Assembly (NCBI GenBank): GCA_030549495.1
Contig: JAUIRK010000014.1
Span: forward strand, 778,501 to 842,500
DNA length: 64,000 nt
Direction: 5' to 3'
From: Nectonema munidae
Lineage: Eukaryota; Nematomorpha; Nectonematoida; Nectonematidae
Each line of letters begins with the position of its first letter. Position 1 is the stretch's first letter. The notes under the pieces were generated by a model. That model did no database searches. It had not been told where the DNA came from and was given only the letters and a program-made list of their open reading frames with translations. Made by a program: the position numbers and the translations under genes. Positions 35,301-45,989 of the stretch are shown here, one piece after another.

Positions 35301-36785
35301 CTTTGGCTTGATGATAACATTCCTTTGCGTAAAGTATCTAGGCTTTGCTTAATATCTGAACTGCATAAACTGGGTGAACAGGATTTAGCTGTTTTAGCTA
35401 AGCGTCATTCGCGTGTTCTCTATGCTTTTTTATATAAAAAGGCCAATACTCCGTATCAATCAATACCAACTGCTAATAATCAGCATCAGCAAAATGTTCT
35501 TTCCCCCGCCAAAGCGATTGGAATTTCACGCTCCACGCACTCGCCTAACACCATTTTCAAAGCGACCACTACAAATGATACCTCGAAAAATAAGAGAGAT
35601 TCTGTGGAAGAAGATTTTTCTGCTTGGCAAAGCGAACATTTCTTATACGTTGTCTCCTGCAACCACCCTGTTTTTATTTCATTAATCATACTAAGTTTGA
35701 TTGGTTGTGAATTTGGTCAGCCATCCTCCAGTTCGAACACCGAAACTTTGTTAAACAAGAGAGTTCAAGGCTTCAATTTTCAAAATAGTGATTTTTCCTT
35801 GTTAGTAAGCAAATGTATCGTTAAATTTCTTGATATGCGAAAATTAAATGCTAAAATGGATGAAGATTTCAAGTATCTTTCACAGTCTCTTTCTATTTCT
35901 ATGCTTGCTCGGGGATTTTCCATTTGGGAGCCATTTTTGGATATGTCCGAAGTTTTGATTAGACTCTTAGAATTTTCATCTCCGAAGTATGATCAATGGT
36001 TAAGTAGTCTAGCTAACCAAACACTAACTTTTATCGCTCTGTGTAGACCTGAAACGTTCATTACAACCCTTGCTAAAGAAGTAGCAAGATTTCAAGCAGT
36101 TTCCTCTCTCTACGCCTCCTCCGAAACCTCTTCTGTAGGACTTTTGGAGTATAAAGGAATTTCCTCTTCGAATCCCTTGCACTCAACTTCTCTCTTTTCT
36201 GCGCCATCCTCTTCAAACATAATTGCAAATTCTTCCACTATCATTATTTCTATTTTTGAGAAGCTTATCAAAAAGAATGCAGGCACCCACGTGAGCCACT
36301 TGATACAGGAAAGCGTTGAAGTCTTGATCCATAGTTTATCGTCCAACCCCCTTTTTAGGAGTAAAGGCTTAGCCGAAGTCTTTCCCGTTATTTTTAAATT
36401 TCCTCAAATATCCATTGCAGAAGGATCCAAACACATTGTAGTTGGCAGCAAAAAGGGCACTCTCTATTTCTATGATGCAAAAACGTATAGAGCGGAGCCA
36501 CAGTCTTCTCCCCACAATTCAACGATTGTGGCCGTTTCCTTTTCACCAGATGCAAAGCACATTGCAGCCTTCTCTTTTCCTGAAAACCTCTTATCATTTT
36601 GGTCTGTTTCAACCGCACTTTTTGGCATCGGCCCATCTCAAATAAAATTTTTAAAAAGTAGAAACATCCACGCTGTATCTAATAATGCCAATCCAAACAT
36701 TCCTTCCGCCAGACTAGTCTGGCTTAGCTCTAAAGTTGTTTTAATCTTGTTTTCAGATGGTTCCGAACACAAAACACATATATAG
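32313..36785 (+). CDS. WDR7: WDR7 homolog (Rabconnectin-3 beta), intronless
   Basis: One continuous frame of 1,490 codons from the ATG at 32,313. The frame opens at 32,277, but MTFSSSNYPLILPLVFA aligns with the MAGNSLVLPIVLWG start of vertebrate WDR7, so I prefer the second Met. WDR7 pairs with DMXL1/2 (Rabconnectin-3 alpha) and regulates V-ATPase assembly and acidification of endosomes and synaptic vesicles. The N-terminal half is a WD40 propeller region: SASDNGEIGAWNLKDGHC near residue 110, DWICAFCVLYP, a SWCGGTFLSSDLVLAW block matching TWTGGDFVSSDKVIIW of WDR7, and HIYDITRAYF...LTVWQIETACIDR. A helical middle with a proline patch (PGPPRPPIK) follows. Two C-terminal WD repeats (HIVVGSKKGTLYFYDAKTY, VAVSFSPDAKHIAAFS, FWSV) end in ARLVWLSSKVVLILFSDGSE, equivalent to [20 protein letters not shown]. 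Length is close to human WDR7. It is less AT-rich than its flanks. It has no introns, unlike ARCN1 nearby. Confidence 0.92.
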   Translation: MTFSSSNYPLILPLVFALNKKSSIDYTVIIKQVGLSSSGSHVIASTYSSFFLVWSIHYSRAKVEDSYSVYSIDQDYTYISGHSDACNSACFTTTDFLAQPDTTTSLLVSASDNGEIGAWNLKDGHCIALLQTNFLHHKIFVHRLSFLPVNQSEVLVHPIQHIFCCGAYADFRIYELDAFTIKQAKFSISSKLTRDWICAFCVLYPLQKRIEDVVIGITMFGCVKLWVISNQVTLGSEEEINAEDSRRSVIYENEGKELAGCINAISLSFCSFNPRLFISVTTSKWILFNIANFSTLCTVANITPGDSWCGGTFLSSDLVLAWTIQGNVFVYHLNVNNDYSSSSNASSTLHTMKVQPEVVYSLNDMGSLDSTTNTFYSASSVHAITNSDAHPKNFSLFVTTRFEHNMIFVYDVSSILSEIKVKNPDKSNTKKVVPSHTLVFGSSKSGDETVELRSTLNEVLNKCSCACFMYNLDSILFGFQTGKILLYRNALQTFFDSEDDENIYMLEEVCIASHDTAVSFLMYPYDESTCFSVEWLVSTDVHSKIHLWEISFPLSSSPFNLLHSFFLSHSSILAIVPTPKACLSLSKSVQSSLVTVVYEDNSLSILCLHNLSCILMTSSHIYDITRAYFIKSQGYLCVYTADSCLTVWQIETACIDRRTKVSPAEIVSTQTAHENKDVFFIFERNSNMLDKFDLVSSHLCKASLKRHSSSTCKPFLFKKIHLSPILPNLIFIDYHFKNINHDLLTFFKSPKQFRSSFSHSLFRHNFIKILTSSFISSDEIDLDSTLHRSSLNDVTLKENNALFNVNDISRIIIYKLRILKVVLGHTHFWDLNCELDSLLAEVFAIKRRSLKSDKLHSPLTCTLSFPHLLLSVYFTHKYNSISRSDLYMTNVVLANLTFAETIYEVLASIEVVKESPNNSLSKAIPVTSVKSLPGPPRPPIKQNLFLPNSSNAPMKESENDGIIENCKVLCERIKKFYLYELSLHLSYKLSLNLLASLWLDDNIPLRKVSRLCLISELHKLGEQDLAVLAKRHSRVLYAFLYKKANTPYQSIPTANNQHQQNVLSPAKAIGISRSTHSPNTIFKATTTNDTSKNKRDSVEEDFSAWQSEHFLYVVSCNHPVFISLIILSLIGCEFGQPSSSSNTETLLNKRVQGFNFQNSDFSLLVSKCIVKFLDMRKLNAKMDEDFKYLSQSLSISMLARGFSIWEPFLDMSEVLIRLLEFSSPKYDQWLSSLANQTLTFIALCRPETFITTLAKEVARFQAVSSLYASSETSSVGLLEYKGISSSNPLHSTSLFSAPSSSNIIANSSTIIISIFEKLIKKNAGTHVSHLIQESVEVLIHSLSSNPLFRSKGLAEVFPVIFKFPQISIAEGSKHIVVGSKKGTLYFYDAKTYRAEPQSSPHNSTIVAVSFSPDAKHIAAFSFPENLLSFWSVSTALFGIGPSQIKFLKSRNIHAVSNNANPNIPSARLVWLSSKVVLILFSDGSEHKTHI

Positions 36786-36922
36786 TGACGCTGCCTTAAT
36801 TCTACATATCGTCTACCTCATATTTCTTTCTTGTAATGAGATTAAGAATTGTTTTGCCGCATCATTCATTGTTATCAACCAGACTTCAAGAATGCCATTC
36901 TCTACTTATGTGTAAATTTGTT

Positions 36923-36928
36923 AATAAA
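36923..36928 (+). promoter_or_regulatory. Poly(A) signal of WDR7
   Basis: AATAAA lies 138 bases after the WDR7 stop, followed by TG- and T-rich sequence. No encoded poly(A) tract follows. Confidence 0.55.
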
Positions 36929-37557
36929 CAACTTCTATGTTTTAATATAATTTTATTTTATAGAATTATTTTCAAATAAGCAATTACGCTGAAAGGAAAA
37001 GAGAAAAAATATGAATAATGTTTTTCATTAAAGTGTGCTTATTTAGCTCTAGTTGAATAGAGTCTTTTTGCCAAAAAATAACCACCTCTCTTACAGGGGA
37101 GTTTGTAACACCGTTGAATGGGTTAATAGCCTACAATTTTTTTACAACTAATTAGGAATGTGTAACCAAAAGCAGATGTACTGAGATTATTGTAGTTATA
37201 ATTTTTTTTTACTATCTATTCTAAAATATTCTTCCATAATATTGTAATGTTTATTTTACAAAGTATTGATGATTCTCATAAGAAAAGAATTTTTGCAAAG
37301 TTTTGTGTGCCCTATTCATAAAAAAATAATTCAAAAATGTGCTTGCATAAATTGTTCAAATATATAGATATATTATATATTTATAAATAACATTTTTCAT
37401 AGAATTGAATTTACAATGTTAAAAACATTGTAACATTTTGTTACACGTATACGTTTTAGGTTGATATTTTTCTTGTACACTTAGGGGTTAAAGTTTTCTT
37501 CAGGTTTTGTCACATATTTTCAATAATATTCTTCTCTCTTACTTGGTATCCAACCAA

Positions 37558-37575
37558 CCCCCCCCCCCCCCCCCC
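37558..37575. repeat. Poly-C run
   Basis: An uninterrupted C run of about 18 bases followed by ACCCCACAGC. Length may be unreliable. Confidence 0.85.
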
Positions 37576-37749
37576 ACCCCACAGCTTTTTAGAACTCTAA
37601 TCTCACTTCGGGATTTTCTAATTTCCAGGTTCTGAGTCTACCAATTTTTTTACACGCTTTTGCCCGTCCAAATGTCAAGTATTAAAATTCTGTTACGTGA
37701 CTATATCACTACTAGGTTTAACCCTGCAGTCTTTCGCGTTTTTATGTCT

Positions 37750-37930
37750 CATCATGAACTAATTAATATGCGTGTTTTTCCTCCGCTGCTATATGGGATG
37801 AGATGTTCCTTCCTTTTTCTGTACCTTGTTTTGCAGATCATGGGATCTTGCCTTTCATCCATAATTTTTATGGGCGGATGCCCTTCCTGACCCCAACCAT
37901 TTTGTTTTCAAGGTTGGATCCAAAAACGAT
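37750..37930 (+). repeat. Possible old interspersed repeat fragment
   Basis: Contains GGCGGATGCCCTTCCTGACC followed by CCAACC, a phrase I recall from repeats widespread in invertebrate genomes. Ends and family are not clear. Confidence 0.35.
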
Positions 37931-39465
37931 TGTTACCCAATACACACAAGGCAGTGATAATTTGAATTCAGTGTTATTTCTTCCTAGAGCAATTATTTGT
38001 CAGAACTAACGAGCTTGTTCTACCCGAAGTTATCGCTTGAAGCGCCTATTTTCACTTTTCATCTAGATCATTTGGTTTAAACAACTCCGCCACAGTAAAG
38101 CCGATCTAGAGATTCACTATCAGAGGCTATTTTTTGAGACTCTTAAAGAAGAACGAGAGTTTATCCTCATTTACTGGCTCGACATTAATAGCAATCTGGA
38201 TCCGTTTTGGCTAATAATAGGAGTACAAATTAATGCTATAAATAGATAAAAATTTCTCGAAATAAGATTTTACTTCTTTTTTAGTTACAAATTCTTTATC
38301 TTCTAATTTTCAAAACTCATTTGCCAAGATCGCAAATTTTTACTGCAATGCATTTTTATAATTGTTTTTTAATTAACTTAAAAATCAATAGACGTTTTTT
38401 TCCTTACAAAATAGCTCTAAATACACCAATATTTTCTTTGGGGTCAAAATACGCCCAAATGATCAAAATGTATTTTTTTTTAGATGTATCCGAGGGATAA
38501 GTTTGTGTAAGGAAGAGAGAGAGAGAGAGAGATGTCTTGTGATGTTACTTAATCCACACTCTTTTGATGTGTAAAATAACCAAACAAAGTCATCATTCCT
38601 GGAATATTCCGCATCTAAGGATCTAAATTTTCTGACTCACCTCATACGCTATCTATAATTCTCTTATTTATTCATGTTTCGTATTTCAACATTCTTAGAT
38701 TTCATTCTTATTTATAACTTTTTGGTTTAAATAATTTTTGCTGCAAGATAATTTGGTATTTTTCAGCAACTTTTTCTTTAAAGTAAGCCAATTTAGGAGT
38801 TTTAATTAATTCCAATAAATAATTCAACCAAGAAATATAATTGGCAGGACTATCAGGGTCAATGAATACATACTTTATAGAGTTTTTTTAAACTAAATTT
38901 AAAGTAAAATATATTCCATATTTATGCCATTAACAGAAATTGCTAGAACTGATTTTGTTTTGACGCTTAAATCTATCGAGTCAAACGTTTACCTTTGAAG
39001 AAAATTACACTTTATCGTCAATGTCTAGTTTTAAGATTTTTAAAGTCTATATAATATGTTTTAAACTATTTAAATATAGCTCTTAGTTTGTTTTTTATAA
39101 TAGCGTAAACAAAAATAAGCATTTAAATAAAAGTGCAAAGTTCGCAGTGTTCATATACTTCTAAACTGTGTGAATTTTTTTTAATTTGCTTTTCCATCAA
39201 TGCGTATTTATTCGTAAACAAAGTTTCAGCAACTTATGATTTAAGCATTTATAAGCGTATCAACTTTTTAATGACTTTATTATTTTTGAGGAATCCGTCG
39301 GAAAAGAACAGTTGTTGACAAAGTGGGCAGTATCGCCTTAAAGGTGGCGTTTTGAAATTTTTAGTGGCACTGTGAAAAGCTTTGAATAAAAAGAATTAGG
39401 TATTAATTTTTTTTGATTGAAACAAAGAAATAAAGAATTTAGTAGAGAGTTAATAGTCTGTAAAG
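37931..39465. other. AT-rich intergenic DNA
   Basis: Nothing supported apart from the AG microsatellite at 38,514. Confidence 0.5.
38514..38532. repeat. (AG)n microsatellite
   Basis: About nine AG units between AAGG and ATGTCTTG. Confidence 0.85.
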
Positions 39466-39640
39466 TAAACAACCTCAATGGTTGTTAGGGTGAACCTCTC
39501 AGCTTAACAGTTGAAAGTCAGGGGTTCGATTCCCAACTCTAAAAACAAATTCACAAAAATTGTGATTAACCATCTTAAGCATAATGCGAGCATATAGCCT
39601 TACGGCTGAAAGTGATTTGATATCTCCAACCAACCAAATT
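39466..39640 (+). repeat. tRNA-derived SINE-like element
   Basis: Has a polymerase III B-box-like GGGTTCGATTCCC at about 39,518 and an upstream GGTTGTTAGGGTGAACC segment in the place of an A box, followed by a non-tRNA body ending CCTTACGGCTGAAAGTGATT. The acceptor arms do not pair, so it is not a tRNA gene. A related copy lies at 48,976-49,060. It abuts a foldback element at 39,641. Confidence 0.5.
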
Positions 39641-39834
39641 GTCTCCCAAGTTGTCCTGCCAAACCACTAATATATGTAATTTGTTTACTTTTTATTCTAA
39701 AAATAAGGACATCCACAGTCTTTTGTCATATTTGTTTGAACCTTTTGCTTTATTTAATTATGGTGAGTGCTTAAAAAGAAATATGGTCACGTGTAAGCCA
39801 TTTATTAGTGGTCTGGCAAAACAACTTTCCAGAC
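39641..39834. mobile_element. Foldback MITE, 194 bp
   Basis: The left arm 39,641-39,672 (AAGTTGTCCTGCCAAACCAC inside it) and the right arm 39,803-39,834 (GTGGTCTGGCAAAACAACTT inside it) are inverted repeats of 32 bp with several mismatches. The interior is AT-rich and non-coding. No clear target duplication was found, so the family is unassigned; TA-flanked mariner-type MITEs are possible. Confidence 0.6.
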
Positions 39835-42599
39835 TACTATTATCATTTTTACAAAATCGATTCTATTCAAAAATTTTTAATACCTTATAATATTGAAAAA
39901 GGATAAATTACTATGATTTATTTTAATTTTTCTAAGTTTTTTTTTGTTTTTTGAGTTTATTTGGGTAAAAAACGCACTCCTGGAGCGTGCAACTCTGAAA
40001 ATTGGTATTTGCATCCATATAGATTTAAAACTCGTTTACAACCGATGAAAAATATATTATTGCATAATTAAACCATAATGAAATCAAGTTTCTTTCTGCC
40101 TTATCATGCCTCTTCTGAAATCAAAAATTTTTTAAGTATTTTTGCAAATTCTTAATTTTTTCAAATAAACACTTATTTTATTTGGTATCCCACAAATTTT
40201 TTTAAAGAATAAATTGTTCATTTTGAAAAAAATAATTTTTATTTACATTACTTTGAACTCGTTTTAATTGACTTACTCATGTTTTAATTGCGTTTTCTTC
40301 TAACTTAATAATAATTTTAAAGTTTTTGTCTTTTAAGACTGTCATGATATATATATTCTACAATAATAAACAGCATATAATGCTTTTCCTAAATGTATGT
40401 AAAGTAAGTGACACTGATACAGTGTCCGTAAAAATAACATTGGAAATAGAAAGGAATTTTCTATTTGCCTTGGAATCTAGAATTTGTTGGAATAGAAGCT
40501 AAAACACGAACTGATAAATTTTCCTTCGAGTTTGGAGGAAATTATAAAAGAATAAAAGTGGTTTTGATTATCCTTTTTTACTTTAATATCGCATATATGA
40601 GATATCTCAAGTTTTGACATTTGATATATCGACTGATTTTTGTTAATTCCCATTTCTATAAAGAGTGAAATTTATTCTTTAGATTAATTTTATTGTTCAT
40701 TGAATTTTTTATCCTTTAAGTTACGTTTTGTTTACATCAAAATTTCGACGTTGAGAGATTATTTGATAATAAAATCAATTTAACATTTAAACATCTTCTT
40801 TCCGAATATGCATACAAACTAGTAGGATTTTATACAACGAATTATTAATTTTATCTAAAATCCATAGATAGAATTTGATATCATTCTTGGTGAATACAGA
40901 ATGATCTTTATATTGTTTTCACTCAATTATTTCTTTTCATTTCTCTTTTACATACATAAATTTAAAATTAAATGCTAAAAATTTCATCTTTATTATACTC
41001 GTTGAATAATCAAAACGGCTGAATAAATTATTATTCAAACAAATATTTTTATAAATATTTATCTTCCTTTATTTCCCCAGTTTATAATATTTATCAAGTT
41101 TCTCATTTTTGTTGTCGTTTTAAGGTTGTTTGTTTGATGTGGTATCCATAAATAAGCCACGTAAGCTGGTTTATAGACAATTGCATGCTACCCGCCAAAA
41201 AACCGATTAATGATCATAAGACATGAGAGTGTATACTTATGGTTTTCTAACAATGTCTATCAGTGTTTCTAAATTAATAGATATGTTTTTTTGCAATCCC
41301 AGCTATAATAAGAAAATTTTAACTTCGTGTTTGGGCTTTGAGTTTGTAAGTAACTTCAAATTATTTGAATTAATTTATTGACGATAAATTTAATTATAAT
41401 AATCAGCACCAAAATTGTGTCTGTTTTAAATTGTCTTCTTTGATAGGTTTCTCCACAATATGTAAAAAAAACTGAATAGAAACATTCTATTAGGCGCGTG
41501 TAAAGCTTTTTTCTACCACATATAAATTACAATCCTTTGAACTGAGGCCATTCTCACCTCTATAATATTCTTGCCTTGTAAAAAAGAATGCTTAAATTAA
41601 TTTTTACCAACAGCATCAATTATAAGTAAATTATTTATAGGTGTTCAATTACTAAACTTTATTAATTTAAAATGTTGCATGAACTTGTTCCACCAAATTT
41701 TATGCTAATATTATAATTCAATTTTCAACTTAATATTCCTCACCTCGATATAAATCTACCTTTTAATAGGTTAAAAAATCGAAACAATCCATTGTGTAGA
41801 AGTTAGCCCATTGCAGAAATTATAATATTGAAACTTTTAGCATTTGTCTAACTTTTTCACGTATTTTAAACGATAAAAGATTGAAGCCAAAAGAAGATAT
41901 AGTTGAAGATATTCTTCTTTTACGTTGCACTACTTAAATATTCATAATGAACTTTTAATTTTGATCTCAATAAGAACATGTAAATTTCAAAAAATCGTTG
42001 GGATAATTTTTACAGGAAAATAGCAAATGAGTCATTTTTATACAACTATTTTACAGTGAGTATTATAATTTGGATATTTAAAAATAAAAAAAGAAATATT
42101 TTAGATGATATTTATTGCAGACGATACAGCCATATAAAGATTGAAAAATCTTAAGATAATTTGAATAATTGCAACAGGTTGTCATCAATAGCAAACTCCA
42201 AATTTTTTTTGTCCACAGAATTATCCAGAAAGTGTTGGAAGTAAACTTAACCTAAAAAATGAAAGTTATATATGAAAGCTAATAAGTTAATTTTTTCTTT
42301 CAAATTTTTTTTGCATACATTTCTCTAGAGCATTTAAGTCGTTCGCCTCTTATAAGCTACATCAATTTCAAACAACCAACACATCTCCAATCAAAAACAA
42401 AAGTAAAATATATCTGGAAATTTTTGGATGTATTTAAGAAGAGGTTCCCTTATGTCATTTCTCTAAAGGCTAAGGCAACCACGGAATATTTTTCTTTTCC
42501 TTGATATATAAAATATTTAAGCATGCTTCCAATATTTTTTTGCAATTGATGTGTAGAGAAATGGTGTATGCTATTAAATGGCAATATAAATTTTGAATG
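39835..42599. other. AT-rich intergenic DNA
   Basis: No gene, repeat array or inverted repeat that I can support. A short readable stretch at about 40,460-40,550 (EFVGIEAKTRTDKFSFEFGG) has no ATG or clear splice sites. Confidence 0.45.
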
Positions 42600-43080
42600 C
42601 TGATAAAATTTTCTACATAAACATTGATTCACATTTTAAATAAAATGTTTTTTATATACTAAATCGATAGTGCTTGTATCATTTCTGAACTAAGTTTTCC
42701 CAATTAGGTTGTAAAAATGTCTAAAAGTGTCAATTTAATTTAAATAAAGTATATATTTTATATAAACCATGCGAATTTCATTTATTGACTCTTTTTTGCA
42801 ATAGGATTGTTTCAATAAATATTATTCAAATATTAAGTAAAATATATTTTATATACTAAATCTTTCATGTTGATTTAATTTATGGATTATATTTTCGGGT
42901 TTTGCAAGTCGAATTTGAAACCTATAAAAATTGTCTCCAAATTTTTAATTAAATAAATTTTTATACTAAATCGGAGAATCTGTTTTCTTTTATTGATTTC
43001 AATTAGGGTGTCATGTGTAAGTTATCAATCAATTAAGATTTGTTTAAAATATCTTCTTAATTATAATCAAGGCAAGATAT
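42600..43080 (-). repeat. TTAA-element array 2 copy, inverted
   Basis: The reverse complement reads at least three diverged units with GATTTAGTATAAAAA, AATTTGGAGACAATTTTTAT and CACCCTAATTGAAATCA, matching array 2 of the 4.56 kb element and its copy at 10,500-11,100. It is in the opposite orientation to the arm at 45,990-46,894. No terminus is visible at its left. Confidence 0.55.
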
Positions 43081-43677
43081 AATAGATTTTAGGGCCTACT
43101 AGAACAACCCTTATTACTTCGCTCTTTATTTTTTTTCTTTTATATATGTATTAAAACACAAAAAAATTTTATACTAAAAGATATAATAATTAACGCTTTC
43201 ATAAACTGATATATTGTTTATTATAAATGAAAAAAAAATCGGTTTTCTCTACATTACCTATTAAATGATTAAAGTTAAATAAAAATTAGGTTTAAAAATA
43301 ATTTGAAAGAGGACGGTATCTTCATCAAAACAAACATTGAGCTAAAATGTGCAAGTATATGTCTTAAAGAAAACGTTTATTTATGTGAGACTATTTACTA
43401 GAAAAATTGATTTAAAACAAAAAATCCATTATGAAAAAAAAGATAAATTCTTTCATAAAATAATTTGAAAATAAAAGATAATATTTACAGGGAATGTAAA
43501 AATTTGGATGTAGAATGCTTTAAATTTGGAACTTTGAAAATGAGTATTCTTATATTCGTCGTTAAAATTCTAAAGATATTTAATGTATCAGAATTTTTCT
43601 TAAAAATAATTGTTTTAAAATCTAGGATAATAGAACATAAAATTAATTTGGAAATTTTTTCAATTAGAAGTGGAAAG

Positions 43678-43760
43678 GGCGTAGCTAAGCTGGGGCCTAA
43701 GGGGCCGTGCCCCCTCATGTACCTTGGTGTGCCCCCCCCCCCTCCCATGTACCTTGAAAA
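43678..43760. repeat. GC-rich transposon end remnant (left)
   Basis: GGCGTAGCTAAGCTGGGG followed by CCGTGCCCCCTCATGTACC and a long C run before CCCATGTACC. Sequences starting TGGCGTAGCCAG with poly-G/C stretches mark the ends of a widespread class of DNA transposons in invertebrates. The outermost 11 bases are inverted relative to 46,986-46,996. Confidence 0.45.
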
Positions 43761-44111
43761 TAAAAATTAACTTTTTATACTTGAATTTCATGGTTAGAGT
43801 TAGAATTAGCGTAATAATTTTACCATTATAATTTCTTTGGCAATTATGTTTTCTATTTTTTAAACTAGACATTTTCGATGAGATGTTTTCCATTATATTT
43901 TTTCGATATATTTTCCTAATATTTTTAACACTTATATACAACAAAAGATTGAAAAAAAATTACTGAATTGATTGCGTTTCCTGACCTTTAATTAACCTTT
44001 TAATAGTTATTAACTCATTTTATTTTTTTACATTCCTTTTTCATTTTGTTATATTTTTATCTTTCATTGTGTTAGTAAGCTACCTTTGCTTTAATTTTAT
44101 TTATATCGTAG

Positions 44112-44700
44112 ATGGAGCTTGAAGATTGTCCAACTGCTAAACGTGCTAAGCCGAATGATGCTATTTATAATAGTGATTTGGTTACAGCCTTAAAAAATAT
44201 AAAGGGCATTATTTAAACAAAATAGGGGAAGTTAATAGTGATATGGCGAGTATTGTTAAGGATATCTTATCAGAAGTGAAAGATGTTTTCATAGACAAAA
44301 TGTCTTTATTATTATCGAATTATAAAGCACCCGAAAAACCAGATAAATGTGTCAAAACTTATTCCAATATAGTTAGTAAGAGAGAGGGACGGGCTGAAAG
44401 TGTTGATCATATAGTTAATTCTATTAATATCAAAACTAACATTGTCAAGCCTAACAAAGCAAAAATTATCGAGTTGAAAAAAGACATTGTTTCTTAAAGA
44501 AAACAATCTACAAGTATTGGAACAGCTTCCATTAAAGTTAATAATAATAATAAGGAACAAAATACTATCATCAATGCTATTAAAAATAGTTTTGATATTG
44601 TTCCCAAGAAAACATTAAAACCTAGGTTTTTTATCAAAGGTATTTCAAAAGATTGGGTAAGAGATTTCTTTTGGACAATTTTTAATATATGTAGATAATT
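44112..44700 (+). pseudogene. LINE ORF1-like relic
   Basis: The plus strand reads MELEDCPTAKRAKPNDAIYN from 44,112. After a break it continues MASIVKDILSEVKDVFIDKM (44,243-44,497), with a KTYSNIVSKREGRAESVD segment, and further on PRFFIKGISKDWVRDFF. The charged coiled N-terminus followed by a P-R-F-x-I-K-G-I strand resembles LINE ORF1 proteins ahead of their zinc knuckles, but no knuckle or ORF2 follows. Two frame breaks are present. The identification is tentative. Confidence 0.4.
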
Positions 44701-45989
44701 TTGCAATTTATCTTGAATGAGGTTCTATATTTGAAAATATACAATTTATCTGAATATATTTGAAGCAGCGTATTAAATCCTTCACAACTTCCCAAGTAAT
44801 ATTCTAAATAATATAATTCTAAATTAAATATGAATTTTTCCATTTTTTAAATTTTAAATTATTTAAATATTATTTTTAAAATTGAAATTTAGACGTTTTT
44901 AAAATTCAATAATGTATTTATATAATAGTTATGGGTTATATAATATATATATTTGAGTTATGGCATCGTCAAAAATTGTGATTCAGGAATGTAAATTTAT
45001 ATATTTACGTGACTATTTTTTTGTCATTTAAACTTAAAACAAAGACATTTTTGGAATTAGCGCAAAAAAACTAAGCTGATATGTATAATATTTAGCATAC
45101 GCAAAAAAATTTTTTTTTCAAATATACATTACTGGCAAAATTTTGGGCATATAGGAAATTTCTATGTTGAAATTTTGACCTAAAATATCTCGAGAAGTAC
45201 AAATCGTGTGAAAACTGGAGATGGCTTATTTAAAAGAGCATTAAAAACTATCGATTTGGTATCTAAAATCTCGGAAAATATTTTATTCTGTATGTTTTTT
45301 GGTTGATCGAAAATTCAAAATTTTCAAATTTGGATGCCATTTTTCGGGAAAGTATAATATTTGAGTAGACGAAGATAGGGGCGCTATCCTAAACAAAAAA
45401 TAAAATCTGCAATTATGATATTAAATTTTTGATTTTGTGATAATTGAATTATGCATTAATAAATTGTTAAAAAGTAAATATATATATATATATATACATA
45501 TAGATTTAAATTTTATAGAGTTCGCAACCCTATATAAAGAAAAATATCTAGTTATAACAAAAGTATTAAAAAGGCTGGATTTTCCAAAGGTCAATCAAAA
45601 TTAAAGTTCACAAAAAAATGAAAGTCAGACAATTAGTCTATTAGGAAAAAACGATAACCAAATCGAAAGACCATCTCTAGATGAAAATGCCACTTCATCG
45701 CAATCATTTGAAAACACGTTTGAAGAAGTTTATGCGAAAAATATTTTGGTACCCATTTAAGACCATTGTTCCCTTTTGCTTTGCAGATGAATTAAGGGAG
45801 ACGATCTGCTAGTGAGTTTATCTTAATTGTTTGTTTCTTTTTTGAAGCGCATTTGTCTGAACAAAGATCATCAATGCTCCATGAACGAAAGTGAAATCTT
45901 ATAATTTTATCATATTTGAGAAATTATACAAGGAACATTAATCTTGATGACATTATGAAGGTGTTGCTGAAAATTCTCGCAGAATTCAA
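44701..45989. other. AT-rich spacer
   Basis: Contains a short (TA)n run at 45,478-45,495. Nothing else supported. Confidence 0.5.

Noticed and set aside
32775-36646. Several 60-90 codon frames on both strands inside WDR7
   Set aside because: They overlap a strongly supported 1,490-codon gene in other frames and show no family motifs of their own.
39500-39540. A possible tRNA gene around the GGTTCGATTCCC motif
   Set aside because: Acceptor and anticodon arms do not fold, and a diverged second copy exists at 48,976, so a SINE-like repeat fits better.
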